A stretch of DNA of 64,000 nt from Ralstonia mannitolilytica. Its GTDB lineage: Bacteria; Pseudomonadota; Gammaproteobacteria; Burkholderiales; Burkholderiaceae. Both the position numbers and the translations under genes were made by a program. Positions within the stretch are counted from its first letter, which is position 1. Every line of letters starts with the position of its first letter. The stretch spans positions 992,001-1,056,000 of the forward strand of contig NZ_CAJPVG010000001.1 in NCBI RefSeq assembly GCF_905397375.1. The letters are read 5' to 3'. Shown piece by piece: positions 25,670-32,799 of this stretch. The notes under the pieces were generated by a model, which made no database searches, had not been told where the DNA came from, and saw only the letters and a program-made list of their open reading frames with translations.

Positions 25670-26013
25670 TGTCGAACCGGGCGATTCCTGCCGATTTTCC
25701 GCGCAATACGCCACCGGCCTCTGTGCCAGGCGCACAACCGAAACTCTTGGTCCGGCTGGTCAACGGCCGGTACGTCTCGGGGCTCGCCGACGAAGAATGG
25801 GTTGAGCGATATGAGTGCTGTGAGGACTTGGCGCAGCAGTGCGCCCCCTACTGCATGCGCAAGGTTGCCGAGAATCCAGCATTGACTCAAGAGCGCTGCC
25901 TGGCAAACGTGCGTAAGGGGTTCGCGCTGAAAGTGCAGAGTGGCGAGTGGGACTTCTCAGAGGCGGAACAGGATTGGGTCATGAAACGAGCGCGGCAGCT
26001 TCTTGGCTGGTAG
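25669..26013 (+). CDS. Cys-rich small protein coupled to the XRE-HAD gene
   Basis: A 114-residue protein whose ATG overlaps the stop of the XRE-HAD gene; a very strong AGGAGGGGGGAG precedes it. An extended N-terminus leads into LLVRLVNGRYVSGLADEEWVERYECCEDLAQQCAPYCMRKV, with five Cys in about 25 residues counting the later RCLAN, and an acidic/aromatic C-terminal helix (SGEWDFSEAEQDWVMKRARQLLGW). I recall similar proteins beside HTH-HAD genes in Burkholderiales but know of no assigned function. The Cys cluster could bind metal. The tight coupling argues that the two products work together. Confidence 0.75.
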   Translation: MSNRAIPADFPRNTPPASVPGAQPKLLVRLVNGRYVSGLADEEWVERYECCEDLAQQCAPYCMRKVAENPALTQERCLANVRKGFALKVQSGEWDFSEAEQDWVMKRARQLLGW

Positions 26014-26019
26014 GTACAA

Positions 26020-26175
26020 ATGCCGCAGCGCCTGCAGGACATTCTCGGGAAACTCTACAGGCCGCCGGCCGACGGGGCCCGTCAGGTGTTCGCGCTGTCG
26101 AGGTCGGGCGCGGAGAGGTTAAGCGCGCGAGAAATCGAACTTCATCTTGGCCGCGGCCCAACAAAGTCAAACTAA
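26020..26175 (+). CDS. Possible 51-residue small protein, third gene of the XRE-HAD unit
   Basis: ATG 26020 follows the previous stop by six bases and reads MPQRLQDILGKLYRPPADG, then a basic segment ending GRGPTKSN. There is no recognised domain and only a weak ribosome-binding site (GGTA). Its position suggests it belongs to the unit, but so short an ORF may be chance. Confidence 0.3.
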   Translation: MPQRLQDILGKLYRPPADGARQVFALSRSGAERLSAREIELHLGRGPTKSN

Positions 26176-26352
26176 ACCTTGCTGCCGTCTCAGAACACTT
26201 GATGTCAGCCATATTCCGTACGAACATTTTCGATTGAGGTCCGGGCTCGGCCTGCATAGCAACCAGCAGACCTCCGGCACGTATACAGCCGGTGCCCGAC
26301 GAGCCTCAGGCGCCGCCCCCCCTTCGCAGCGGACTCGACTCGTCGATGCACT

Positions 26353-26837
26353 CTATCGCCGTCCTGCAAGGCTCCGATACGTAGACCACTCGGGGTCGTG
26401 CTCCAGCGAAATGGCGATTGGCAAACGCGGCTTACCTTGTAGCGCCTCGTTGAGTACACGCATGAATTCGTCGTGTGAGCGAGCTTGGTAATACCACTCG
26501 ACCCTGCCATCCCCCGTCACCACTGCGGCAAGCACACCTGTTCGGTTGCGCTCTTCCGCAGCCTGCAGCCCATCTTCAAACGCGTAGTGCAGTTCAGCTC
26601 GCGCTTGGTAGGCATGCCCGCGTGGTCAGCGTTAGGCCAAGAAATCACAACGAGTGCCCCAAACGACCGCCTTTGGACCCAACTGGGCATCTCGCTGCGA
26701 TGGCGGATAATCCGCCGTACATTTCCCGCCGAGTCTTTGGCAGCCAATACATCCCAAACCTTCTCGTCCTGGGCAGCGAACGAGAATGAGCTAGCCACAA
26801 CAGCAAGAGTGGCGCAGAGCCATTTTAAGAAGCCCAT
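26353..26837 (-). pseudogene. Exported DUF695-like protein, frameshifted
   Basis: From ATG 26837 the frame gives a signal peptide (MGFLKWLCATLAVVASSFSFA) and a domain ending GALVVISWPNADHAGMPT. In the next frame it continues QARAELHYAFEDGLQAAEE, then RTGVLAAVVTGDGRVEWYYQARSHDEFMRVL and stops at 26353. A single C missing from ACCCAAG-like sequence near 26605-26608 explains the switch. The joined product of about 160 residues resembles DUF695-type proteins, often found in polymorphic-toxin immunity clusters. As read, the gene is broken; a sequencing error in the short homopolymer cannot be excluded. Confidence 0.65.
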
Positions 26838-26959
26838 TTGAATTGATGGGTTAGTTGTTTGGGTTCAGTCTCGCCAGATAGAGCCGGACGTGTTGCGGAC
26901 GCGAGCATATCTCGTGAACCAGCTCTGGCCAACCACGGGTATCTCGCTCGCCAACTGCC

Positions 26960-27178
26960 TCACTGCAAGCTACGCGCACGACGAACTATGCCGGCGACTA
27001 TCGCAGGTATGCACAGCGCCGCCAGCCACAAGGGGAAACGCGTGAACATGAAGACCAACGCCCTGTAGGAACGGAGTGCGGCATACCATTCCTGCCCCTC
27101 CTTAGGTACATAGGACAAGCTGAACATCAGCAGATGGATGGTGACACCGACAAACCATGCGGCAACAGCAAAGAGTGT
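26960..27178 (-). pseudogene. Small two-helix membrane protein, probably 5'-truncated
   Basis: This frame encodes an obvious membrane protein: LFAVAAWFVGVTIHLLMFSLSY, a polar loop VPKEGQEWYAALRSYRALVF, then FPLWLAALCIPAIVAGIV and a basic C-terminus. The first ATG (27127) lies inside the first helix, and the codons upstream stay open only to a TGA at 27179-27181, so the true start seems lost where the opposite-strand Imm32-like gene begins. A non-ATG start cannot be ruled out. The 5' end overlaps that gene by about 20 bp, suggesting a rearrangement junction near 27170. Confidence 0.5.
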
Positions 27179-27438
27179 TCAAAATATACTGCCACCCCAA
27201 AGAAGGTGCGCCGGAGTTCGAAGGGGGGCTGCTAGAGTGTGCAGACATTTCTATCCAAGGCACGCCGTCGGCAATGAAGGCGATAGGAGAGTTCTTAATC
27301 TCCTGCGCTGAGAAGTTTGCAACGCTCAATGGAAATGAGATTGCCCATTTTCATCTCAGTGATGAATGGCGAAGCTGGAGCGAGTCCTTCACGGATATCG
27401 TCAGCGCTTCCTTACCGGTCATTGGCGACGACAAGTGA
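27157..27438 (+). CDS. Imm32-like immunity protein
   Basis: A 93-residue protein. ATG 27157 gives a short extra MRQQQR before VFKIYCHPKEG; GTG 27175 is likely the natural start since related proteins begin at this beta-strand. The pattern of an N-terminal strand, ECADISIQGTPSAMKAIGEFLISCAEKFATL (strand then long helix) and a terminal aromatic/acidic HFHLSDEWRSWS resembles Imm32-type immunity proteins of polymorphic toxins. No toxin gene is present, so it is an orphan. Confidence in the family is moderate. Confidence 0.55.
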   Translation: MRQQQRVFKIYCHPKEGAPEFEGGLLECADISIQGTPSAMKAIGEFLISCAEKFATLNGNEIAHFHLSDEWRSWSESFTDIVSASLPVIGDDK

Positions 27439-27461
27439 CTGCTCCTGGCCGGGAGCGGTCG
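27436..27461. repeat. Island palindrome copy A
   Basis: Inverted repeat with arms GACTGCTCC and GGAGCGGTC around TGGCCG. It is related to copies at 27996-28019 and 29125-29148. It follows the Imm32-like stop immediately and may act as its terminator. Confidence 0.6.
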
Positions 27462-27559
27462 GCCGGGACACCATCTGTCGGCGGCTGCTACCGACCTCTT
27501 GCAGACAGTCATATCATGATGCGGCGGTCACTTAAAGCCGATGACTACATGGAGAGAAA

Positions 27560-27952
27560 ATGCCGGAAACACAGGGGGCGCTGAGATTGCTCAGGTCCAA
27601 AGTTATCGAGGATATGGAGCGATACTTGGCCGAATATCGCTTGCCGCCCGCGGGGAGCACGGCTGGTAATCCCTGGAGCGTCAGCAAGGTAGAGCGGGAG
27701 CTCAGCAAGATGCGTGACCTCCTGGTCGAACCGTACCCGACCAAATACGAATGCGACGACACCCTCATTCCGGTACACCAGCGCCTGTCGAAAGGTAGGC
27801 GAAGAGCCTACGTCGTCGCCGAGGACGGGAGCTACCGGCTTGCGTTCGACGCAGATGCCGGCGACTTCGTTCTTATTTCTCTGGCGAGTAATGGCTCCTG
27901 GTATTCATGGGGTATCCGCGGAGACGCCTCTGGGTCGTTCCTAGCTCGGTAG
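27560..27952 (+). CDS. Conserved-looking protein in immunity cluster, unknown function
   Basis: A 130-residue soluble protein from ATG 27560 with GGAGAG seven to eight bases upstream. The N-terminal half is helical and charged (LLRSKVIEDMERYLAEYRLPP, KVERELSKMRDLLVEPYPT). The C-terminal half looks like beta strands (RAYVVAEDGSYRLAF, DFVLISLASNGSWYSWGIRGD). This size and alternating pattern fit immunity-type proteins, as does the neighbourhood, but I cannot assign a named family. It is followed by palindrome copy B. Confidence 0.5.
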   Translation: MPETQGALRLLRSKVIEDMERYLAEYRLPPAGSTAGNPWSVSKVERELSKMRDLLVEPYPTKYECDDTLIPVHQRLSKGRRRAYVVAEDGSYRLAFDADAGDFVLISLASNGSWYSWGIRGDASGSFLAR

Positions 27953-27995
27953 TCAGCCGGGGCCCGTTATTGTCTGTTGAGCTGATTGCGTCGCT

Positions 27996-28019
27996 GTCCG
28001 TTTCTGGCCGTGAGCGGAC
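27996..28019. repeat. Island palindrome copy B
   Basis: Inverted repeat with arms GTCCGTTTC and GAGCGGAC around TGGCCGT, lying between convergent immunity-cluster genes (stops at 27952 and 28045). Same core (TGGCCG) and right arm as copies A and C. Confidence 0.55.
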
Positions 28020-28044
28020 GCCCTGGCATTTACTTCACTTCTGG

Positions 28045-28587
28045 TCAGCACAAGTCCCAAGCGAATAACACCTGCCGGCAGTGCCTACAGACGAATTTGT
28101 ACAGAGCGAAGTCACCACCTGGTTGGTAACCCTCCGCAACCCGTCTCCACGCCACCTCGTCCTGTTTGTACTCTAGCAGCCAAGCTTGCTTGGTTGTGTC
28201 GGATGCCGACTCGACGTCCTGGATGCTGGCATCGCCATGGAACTCACAAGCGTCATCACAATGAGAAAGCCACCACTCCTGTTGCCAAGATATATAGCCC
28301 GGCGTCCGAAGATTCACCTCATCTATAACTTCAGCTGGCACACCCGCTCGGGCCAAAGGGTAAGAGTCAGCGAAAGATGCGTCCAGCTTGCTGGCTGCAG
28401 AGCCATCGGCAATGCACCACGGGCACAACGCCTCATTCAAATCGTTGACTGAATAGACTGGTCCCACATAGATGTAACCTCGCGCCTGATTGCAGCAAGC
28501 GCATATCTTTTCGCTGGTAGCGACAGCGCCGGTAGCAAGGGGAGCCGGATGGTAGCGAAAGTATGGGAGCGGTTCTGTTCTGTTCAT
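28045..28587 (-). CDS. cbrC: CbrC family (UPF0167) protein
   Basis: A 180-residue soluble protein with the CbrC signature: LPYFRYHPAPLATGAV, then a zinc-ribbon-like ICACCNQARGYIYVGPVYS, ALCPWCIADGSAASKLDASFAD and a C-terminal CRHCRQVLF. The CxxC pairs (positions about 30, 54 and 168) suggest metal binding. In E. coli CbrC is linked to colicin E2 tolerance, and relatives are common in toxin-immunity arrays, so it is probably an immunity protein to a nuclease-type toxin. The ATG overlaps the stop of the DUF4279 gene (ATGA), indicating a two-gene operon. Confidence 0.85.
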   Translation of the reverse strand: MNRTEPLPYFRYHPAPLATGAVATSEKICACCNQARGYIYVGPVYSVNDLNEALCPWCIADGSAASKLDASFADSYPLARAGVPAEVIDEVNLRTPGYISWQQEWWLSHCDDACEFHGDASIQDVESASDTTKQAWLLEYKQDEVAWRRVAEGYQPGGDFALYKFVCRHCRQVLFAWDLC

Positions 28588-29030
28588 GGTTCTGTACCGG
28601 CGTCGCTACGTTGGACTTCGTAGCCTGGACCGTAGATGTCGAATCCGATTTCGATTTGCCGGACCGCCAGGGCATGCAGAGAGGCAGATGACAGCGACAA
28701 GCCCTCGTTGCCATTTTTCATGAATAGACCACAGAACAGGTCGACCTTGTAGCGCTGGCCAATAGTCCGCCAGACCTCTAGGTCATCGGAAAGCTGTCCG
28801 AGAATTTCCGAAATCTGGCCGTCAATGTCTTCTGGCTCCCGTGACGTTGCCCGGAGCCTCCACATACCAAACTCGGCAATACGTGTCTGGCCAGTATTGT
28901 GACCGACGACTGCGTCGCCTTTGCGCTGGGCAGTTGTGGGCTTGCCGCCAAACAGACGGCTGATTTCTTCAGGGTCAAGGTCGTCCCCGGTGACGCGTAG
29001 GGTTGCTTTAGAGCTGGTCAAATGTGCCAT
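28584..29030 (-). CDS. DUF4279 domain protein
   Basis: A 148-residue protein; ATG 29030 (MAHLTSSKATLRVTGDDLDPEEISRLFG) is chosen since the DUF4279 fold starts there. An in-frame ATG at 29093 is possible. DUF4279 hallmarks are LRVTGDDLDPEEISRLFGGKPTTAQRKGD, GMWRLRATSREPEDIDGQISEIL and VDLFCGLFMKNGNEGLSLSSASL. Members sit in toxin-immunity clusters and are believed to be immunity proteins, though biochemical evidence is thin. It is translationally coupled to the CbrC gene downstream. Confidence 0.8.
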   Translation of the reverse strand: MAHLTSSKATLRVTGDDLDPEEISRLFGGKPTTAQRKGDAVVGHNTGQTRIAEFGMWRLRATSREPEDIDGQISEILGQLSDDLEVWRTIGQRYKVDLFCGLFMKNGNEGLSLSSASLHALAVRQIEIGFDIYGPGYEVQRSDAGTEP

Positions 29031-29124
29031 CGTGAATGTGTTGGCAATCTGCGTCCGATTGGAAACCGTCTGACAACTGTCTTGACAACCCATAATAAGG
29101 GCTAGTCGCTCCTATTGCAGGAAC

Positions 29125-29148
29125 GACTGCTTCCGGCCGGAAGCGGCC
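29125..29148. repeat. Island palindrome copy C
   Basis: GCTTCCGGCCGGAAGC (29129-29144) is a perfect 16-bp palindrome, extended by GACT and GGCC at the ends. It is the best-preserved copy of the motif seen at 27436 and 27996, and lies between two minus-strand immunity-cluster genes. Confidence 0.65.
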
Positions 29149-29286
29149 AGCGCTGAACTCACTGATAGCGACCTCTCCTCTTCCATGGGGCGCACACGCA
29201 TGCCGGCCAGTGTTGGCAGGGGCCTATCGTTCGTAAAGCTACATCTCGGACCGTCGGTCGAATCGGTCTCACGGCGCTTGGCACCA

Positions 29287-30237
29287 CTAGCAGTCATACA
29301 CATGGGGCAAAAGCACGAGCGGTTTCGCAATGGCACGGCTGACCGTGGCGGCCAATTCATCTAGGTCGCCCGCGCCGTTCGCACTACAAATCGTCAGTGT
29401 CTTGGTCTCCTGGCCAGCATAGTCGCAGCGACATAGCACGCGCAGGGATGACCCACCCGGACCCTTTGCCGGTAGTACACGTTCGACCTGAAGCTGAACG
29501 ACAGCCTCCATAGGGACAAAGTAAAGCTCCCGGCCATAGAAGATGAATGCGGTTCGGTCAGAAGAACATCCTATCCACCCACGGCAGTGGTCGAAGGCTG
29601 CATCAGGCGGTCGAGTGAACTCTAACTCGTACTGCAGGCCAGACCGAGGGAAAGAAGGTGCCGCCCCCAACCATTCCTCGCGAATTCTGGCCACCGGCTC
29701 GAAAGCCATGATTTGAGCTATTTCTGTTTCGCTGACCCATGGACGAAATCCCGTCGTGATGCCAATCCAGCATCCCGCCTTGAGCCTGGACTCCTTCTCG
29801 TAAGCGGGATTGAGCGCTAGCCCTTGTTGCATCTCGGGCGGCCACACATGCAACTCGACGGACGCCAGACTGGCGACCCACCGGTGTCCAAGAGAGTTGG
29901 AGCTTCTCAGTACCGTTCCGTCCCCAAGGAAAGGCTGCAACTGGTCAACAGTGCATCGAAGATTCTCGGCAGCGTTGTCGCTGACGTACGAGACGGCCGA
30001 AAATTCGGTAGCCGGCTCGTTGGGGGAAAACTGCGGGGAGACCTGAGCTGACAGCGGCCAAAGCAAGTGATTCACGAACGGGCGCGGAGTCTCAATCTCA
30101 ATCGCATCCCAGTCATAGACAGCGTGCGGCCGGACGCCGTACCGCTTAGCAAGGTGCGCACGGGTAAGGAGCCATGGCAGGCCAATCTCGCTGAGATAAA
30201 CCTGAATCGGGTTAGGACCTGTCATTTGGTTTGGCAT
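29287..30237 (-). CDS. Hypothetical protein in immunity cluster
   Basis: A 316-residue soluble protein from ATG 30237 without membrane segments or a signal. The N-terminus (IQVYLSEIGLPWLLTRAHLAKRYGV) looks like an HTH-like or degenerate SMI1/KNR4-type opening. The remainder alternates strands and short helices (SVELHVWPPEMQQG, RTAFIFYGRELYFVPMEAVVQLQVERV). It is not recognised as a named family. Codon use and GC are like those of its immunity-cluster neighbours. It is probably an immunity or toxin-associated protein by context only. Confidence 0.55.
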   Translation of the reverse strand: MPNQMTGPNPIQVYLSEIGLPWLLTRAHLAKRYGVRPHAVYDWDAIEIETPRPFVNHLLWPLSAQVSPQFSPNEPATEFSAVSYVSDNAAENLRCTVDQLQPFLGDGTVLRSSNSLGHRWVASLASVELHVWPPEMQQGLALNPAYEKESRLKAGCWIGITTGFRPWVSETEIAQIMAFEPVARIREEWLGAAPSFPRSGLQYELEFTRPPDAAFDHCRGWIGCSSDRTAFIFYGRELYFVPMEAVVQLQVERVLPAKGPGGSSLRVLCRCDYAGQETKTLTICSANGAGDLDELAATVSRAIAKPLVLLPHVYDC

Positions 30238-30355
30238 TAGTTACTTGGATAAATTGGATAGCGAATGTCGGTAGCCACCCTAGCGGCGGATTCTCTTCGA
30301 TGCGGAGCATCCGTGGAGGTGTCCCGTCATCACGCGAACGATTGAAGGGTTATCG

Positions 30356-30664
30356 ATGGCAGTGGAGGTAACGGGAGCCCCTTTCATCGGGGAAGTCGTC
30401 GCATCCACGTATTTCAGTGGACCGCCTTCAGCGTTGTTCGACGACATGGCCCAATGCTGGACCGGCTGGCAAGGCGAGAAACGCTGGGAGGAGATTGACG
30501 GCGTGTTGTCGTTGGCCGCAACGGCGACATCTGTGGGACATGTGACGTTGCTCGTGAGGATGAGCACCAACGGTGGCGATTACACAGCTACGGCTGTGTT
30601 GAGGCTCGAAGCGGGCAGCCTGGAGCGGATTGCTGAAGACGTCCGCACTGTGTTCTCGCCCTGA
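30356..30664 (+). CDS. Small hypothetical protein in immunity cluster
   Basis: A 102-residue ORF from ATG 30356; the frame is open a little further upstream, without a clear start. Features are a strand-rich first half (ASTYFSGPPSALFDDMAQCWTGWQGEKRWEEIDGVLSLAATATSVGHVTLLVRM) and a C-terminal amphipathic helix (LRLEAGSLERIAEDVRTVF). The size, the YFSGPPSALFDDMA motif and the location fit immunity-type proteins. No family name can be given with confidence. It stands on the opposite strand from the neighbouring genes. Confidence 0.5.
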   Translation: MAVEVTGAPFIGEVVASTYFSGPPSALFDDMAQCWTGWQGEKRWEEIDGVLSLAATATSVGHVTLLVRMSTNGGDYTATAVLRLEAGSLERIAEDVRTVFSP

Positions 30665-30730
30665 CCGCACAGAAGTGACACCAATGGGTCCGGGAGCGCG
30701 CCGGCTCTCATTTCTTATTGATGTTGGCGC

Positions 30731-31012
30731 TCAAGTGCCGAAAACTCGGTTGTGCCAATACATATGAGGCGCGCGAAACCATGAGGTGTTTCGTTCGCTT
30801 TCAAACTGGGCCAATTGCTCCATTGGAATTTGGTAGCGCCAGAAGAGCGCAAGCAGGTCGCGTAGAGCGGTCTCGGATATGTGTCTGGAGCGCATGACAA
30901 GCGTGTCCTGCTCCCACCGCAGGAAGCCTGCGATTTCGCAGGCCCACAGGAATAGATGTTTCTCGTCGAGTTGGGAGCCAAAGATGATGTTGGAGCAATC
31001 GAGTCGTACCAT
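30731..31012 (-). CDS. Small protein, third gene of a minus-strand immunity operon
   Basis: A 93-residue helical protein (HLFLWACEIAGFLRWEQDTLVMRSRHISETALRDLLALFWRYQIPMEQLAQF, then WFRAPHMYWHNRVFG). I recall proteins of this look next to Rhs/contact-dependent toxin loci, but know of no experimental role. It starts 13 bp after the stop of the upstream membrane protein gene, so it should be cotranscribed. An overlapping longer frame (to 31041) lacks this pattern and is discarded. Confidence 0.55.
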   Translation of the reverse strand: MVRLDCSNIIFGSQLDEKHLFLWACEIAGFLRWEQDTLVMRSRHISETALRDLLALFWRYQIPMEQLAQFESERNTSWFRAPHMYWHNRVFGT

Positions 31013-31025
31013 ACTATCGCGCCGG

Positions 31026-31502
31026 TCAATATTCCTGACATTCCGTTTGTTTCAATAGGTTCATCACCCTACGGCTGTTCTGCCACTCGAAGTACATGCC
31101 GCCAGCACAGGATGCCACTGCAAACGCCCCGAACGCCAGGGCGGCCGTCGGTATCTGGACCACATCGTGCTCAACGAAAAGCAGCCATAGGAGCGCGGCG
31201 GTAGCCAAACATAGTAGACACAGGTAAATCAGACCGGCGACGGGCGATATGGACATAACGACCTTGTTCCGTTCATCGAACCGCCATGCTTGCAAGGTCT
31301 GCCAATTTCCCGGCTCGCTTAAGACTGCGGTTATATGCATCCCCGGTCGCACATCATGGTGTCCGGGCATATTGAACCATCGTTGCCGGATATTGCCGGC
31401 GACAAAATCGAACTCGGTGAACACGCCTTGTCGAGATGACTCGTGGCGCAGGGACGAAACCTCGTCCAGCGTCATCGATACAACCTGGTAGGCGTGGTGC
31501 AT
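31026..31502 (-). CDS. Two-helix membrane protein in immunity operon
   Basis: A 158-residue protein. ATG 31502 is chosen, eight bases after the upstream stop; GTG 31520 would overlap it. A soluble N-terminal half (SSLRHESSRQGVFTEFDFVAGNIRQRWF...AVLSEPGNWQTLQAWRF) is followed by two membrane helices (VAGLIYLCLLCLATAALLWLLF and IPTAALAFGAFAVASCAGGMYF). Membrane immunity proteins often guard against pore-forming or membrane-acting toxins; that is inference here. It lies in one operon with its neighbours on both sides. Confidence 0.55.
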   Translation of the reverse strand: MHHAYQVVSMTLDEVSSLRHESSRQGVFTEFDFVAGNIRQRWFNMPGHHDVRPGMHITAVLSEPGNWQTLQAWRFDERNKVVMSISPVAGLIYLCLLCLATAALLWLLFVEHDVVQIPTAALAFGAFAVASCAGGMYFEWQNSRRVMNLLKQTECQEY

Positions 31503-31510
31503 GGTCGGAT

Positions 31511-32368
31511 TCAGCGGCACTTGCTGAGCAGTTCTTGGCTCAGAACGTTGTCAACCGAGACGACTTGCAACTGCCCGGTGAACGCGCGCAGGCTGCTGAA
31601 GAACTTGGTGATGTCACGGGTGGGCTTGTCGTACATGGGCACGCGAACCGGCATTGCGTAACCCTCCTCAGAAAAGGGGCCAAACAAGTCTGCCAGGTCG
31701 GATGGCGCTATCACGCAGGTATCTTTCGTTCGTGGGCGAAACAGAGGCTTGGGGGCAAGCTCATCCCTGACCACAATGATGGCATCCGTCGGGGGCATAA
31801 GTGTCGGTATCCCGTCTCCCCACACTACCACCGACTGCAACTCACCGCCGATGTTGGCAAACATAATTGTGGGCACGAACATCGACTCTCCCAGCTTCTG
31901 CTGGACCGCAGACTTTGTTTGATTCCATCGCCAAGCGACCTCGAGCTTCGCTTCTGGATAGGACAGAAACGGCCCCTTGTTCTGCGCAGTGATGGCCTCA
32001 TAAGCGAATGCGTTTCCAGCATTCCAACCCGAGAGAAACCCTTCCGCAGTGTATGGGCCTTGGCCCATGCCGTGCATTTGAGGGTCCTCGACACCGGGTT
32101 GGAAATGCTCCACGAACGCGCGGACCTCAGGCTCGGCTTCCAGGCCGAAGATGTGCGGGCGGAAGTAGTTGACGTTCAGTGACGCACCCAGAAGCTGGTT
32201 CGGGTCGTCTTCGCTGGCCCGAAACTCGAATAGGAAGTACACCCCTGTGTCTCGGCTCTGGTAGACCGCCGACCCGTCGAGCTGGTAGTGCGGACGACGG
32301 CCAAAATATTCCTCAACTGTGCTTCGCTGAGTTGGTTGCCGGAACGTGAAAAACAGGTCGTAGCTCAT
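31511..32368 (-). CDS. Hypothetical protein heading the minus-strand immunity operon
   Basis: A 285-residue soluble protein beginning MSYDLFFTFRQPTQRSTVEEYFGRRPHYQLDG, an opening shared by proteins I know from Rhs/T6SS-associated immunity arrays. The middle contains GVYFLFEFRASEDD, NYFRPHIFGLEAEPEVRAF and PTIMFANIGGELQSVVVWGDGIPTLMPPTDAIIVVRD. No catalytic motif or signal is seen. It is first of three cotranscribed genes (stop to next start eight bases). Probably an immunity or adaptor protein; not proven. Confidence 0.6.
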   Translation of the reverse strand: MSYDLFFTFRQPTQRSTVEEYFGRRPHYQLDGSAVYQSRDTGVYFLFEFRASEDDPNQLLGASLNVNYFRPHIFGLEAEPEVRAFVEHFQPGVEDPQMHGMGQGPYTAEGFLSGWNAGNAFAYEAITAQNKGPFLSYPEAKLEVAWRWNQTKSAVQQKLGESMFVPTIMFANIGGELQSVVVWGDGIPTLMPPTDAIIVVRDELAPKPLFRPRTKDTCVIAPSDLADLFGPFSEEGYAMPVRVPMYDKPTRDITKFFSSLRAFTGQLQVVSVDNVLSQELLSKCR

Positions 32369-32799
32369 CTATTTTGTATCCCAGATGTTCTTCATGTGCT
32401 GGTATGGCGCTTTGGGCGAGAGCGGCCTCAAAGAGAGGCGAGGCTGCCCCACCCGGGGGGGCTTCCGCCGCACGCACGAGCATGACGCAACCTATCCAAA
32501 TAGAGTAGGTGGAAATAATGTTCGGAAGTAATTCTCGCCCGCCGCGAACTGCCGCTTTCTTATCCTAAATGTTGATTCTCGCAGGCTCTTTGGTATCGCG
32601 ACAAGAGAACATAATCGGGCTGGGCCTTACTGAGTCCACAGATATAATGAATCGGCGCAACCCTGACGGAGCAATGCGAGCCCGCTCGTTGCGAAGGAAT
32701 CACGGCAGTACGACAACTAATATCGCGGCTCAGCCAAGGTGACGCCCCGCATTGTGAGGCGCTCGACCGAGCCAGGCGAGAATCAAGAAGGGGCGGGTC
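32369..32799. other. Divergent intergenic region, 431 bp, no gene recognised
   Basis: It separates the minus-strand immunity operon from the giant helicase/nuclease gene. A degenerate copy of the island palindrome may lie at 32406-32427 (GGCGCTTT...GAGCGGCC). AT-rich stretches near 32505-32590 probably hold the promoters, but I cannot place -35/-10 boxes convincingly. Confidence 0.4.

Noticed and set aside
26859..27068. Plus-strand 69-codon open frame after the DUF695-like pseudogene
   Set aside because: No protein-like pattern; the opposite strand there encodes a clear membrane protein fragment.
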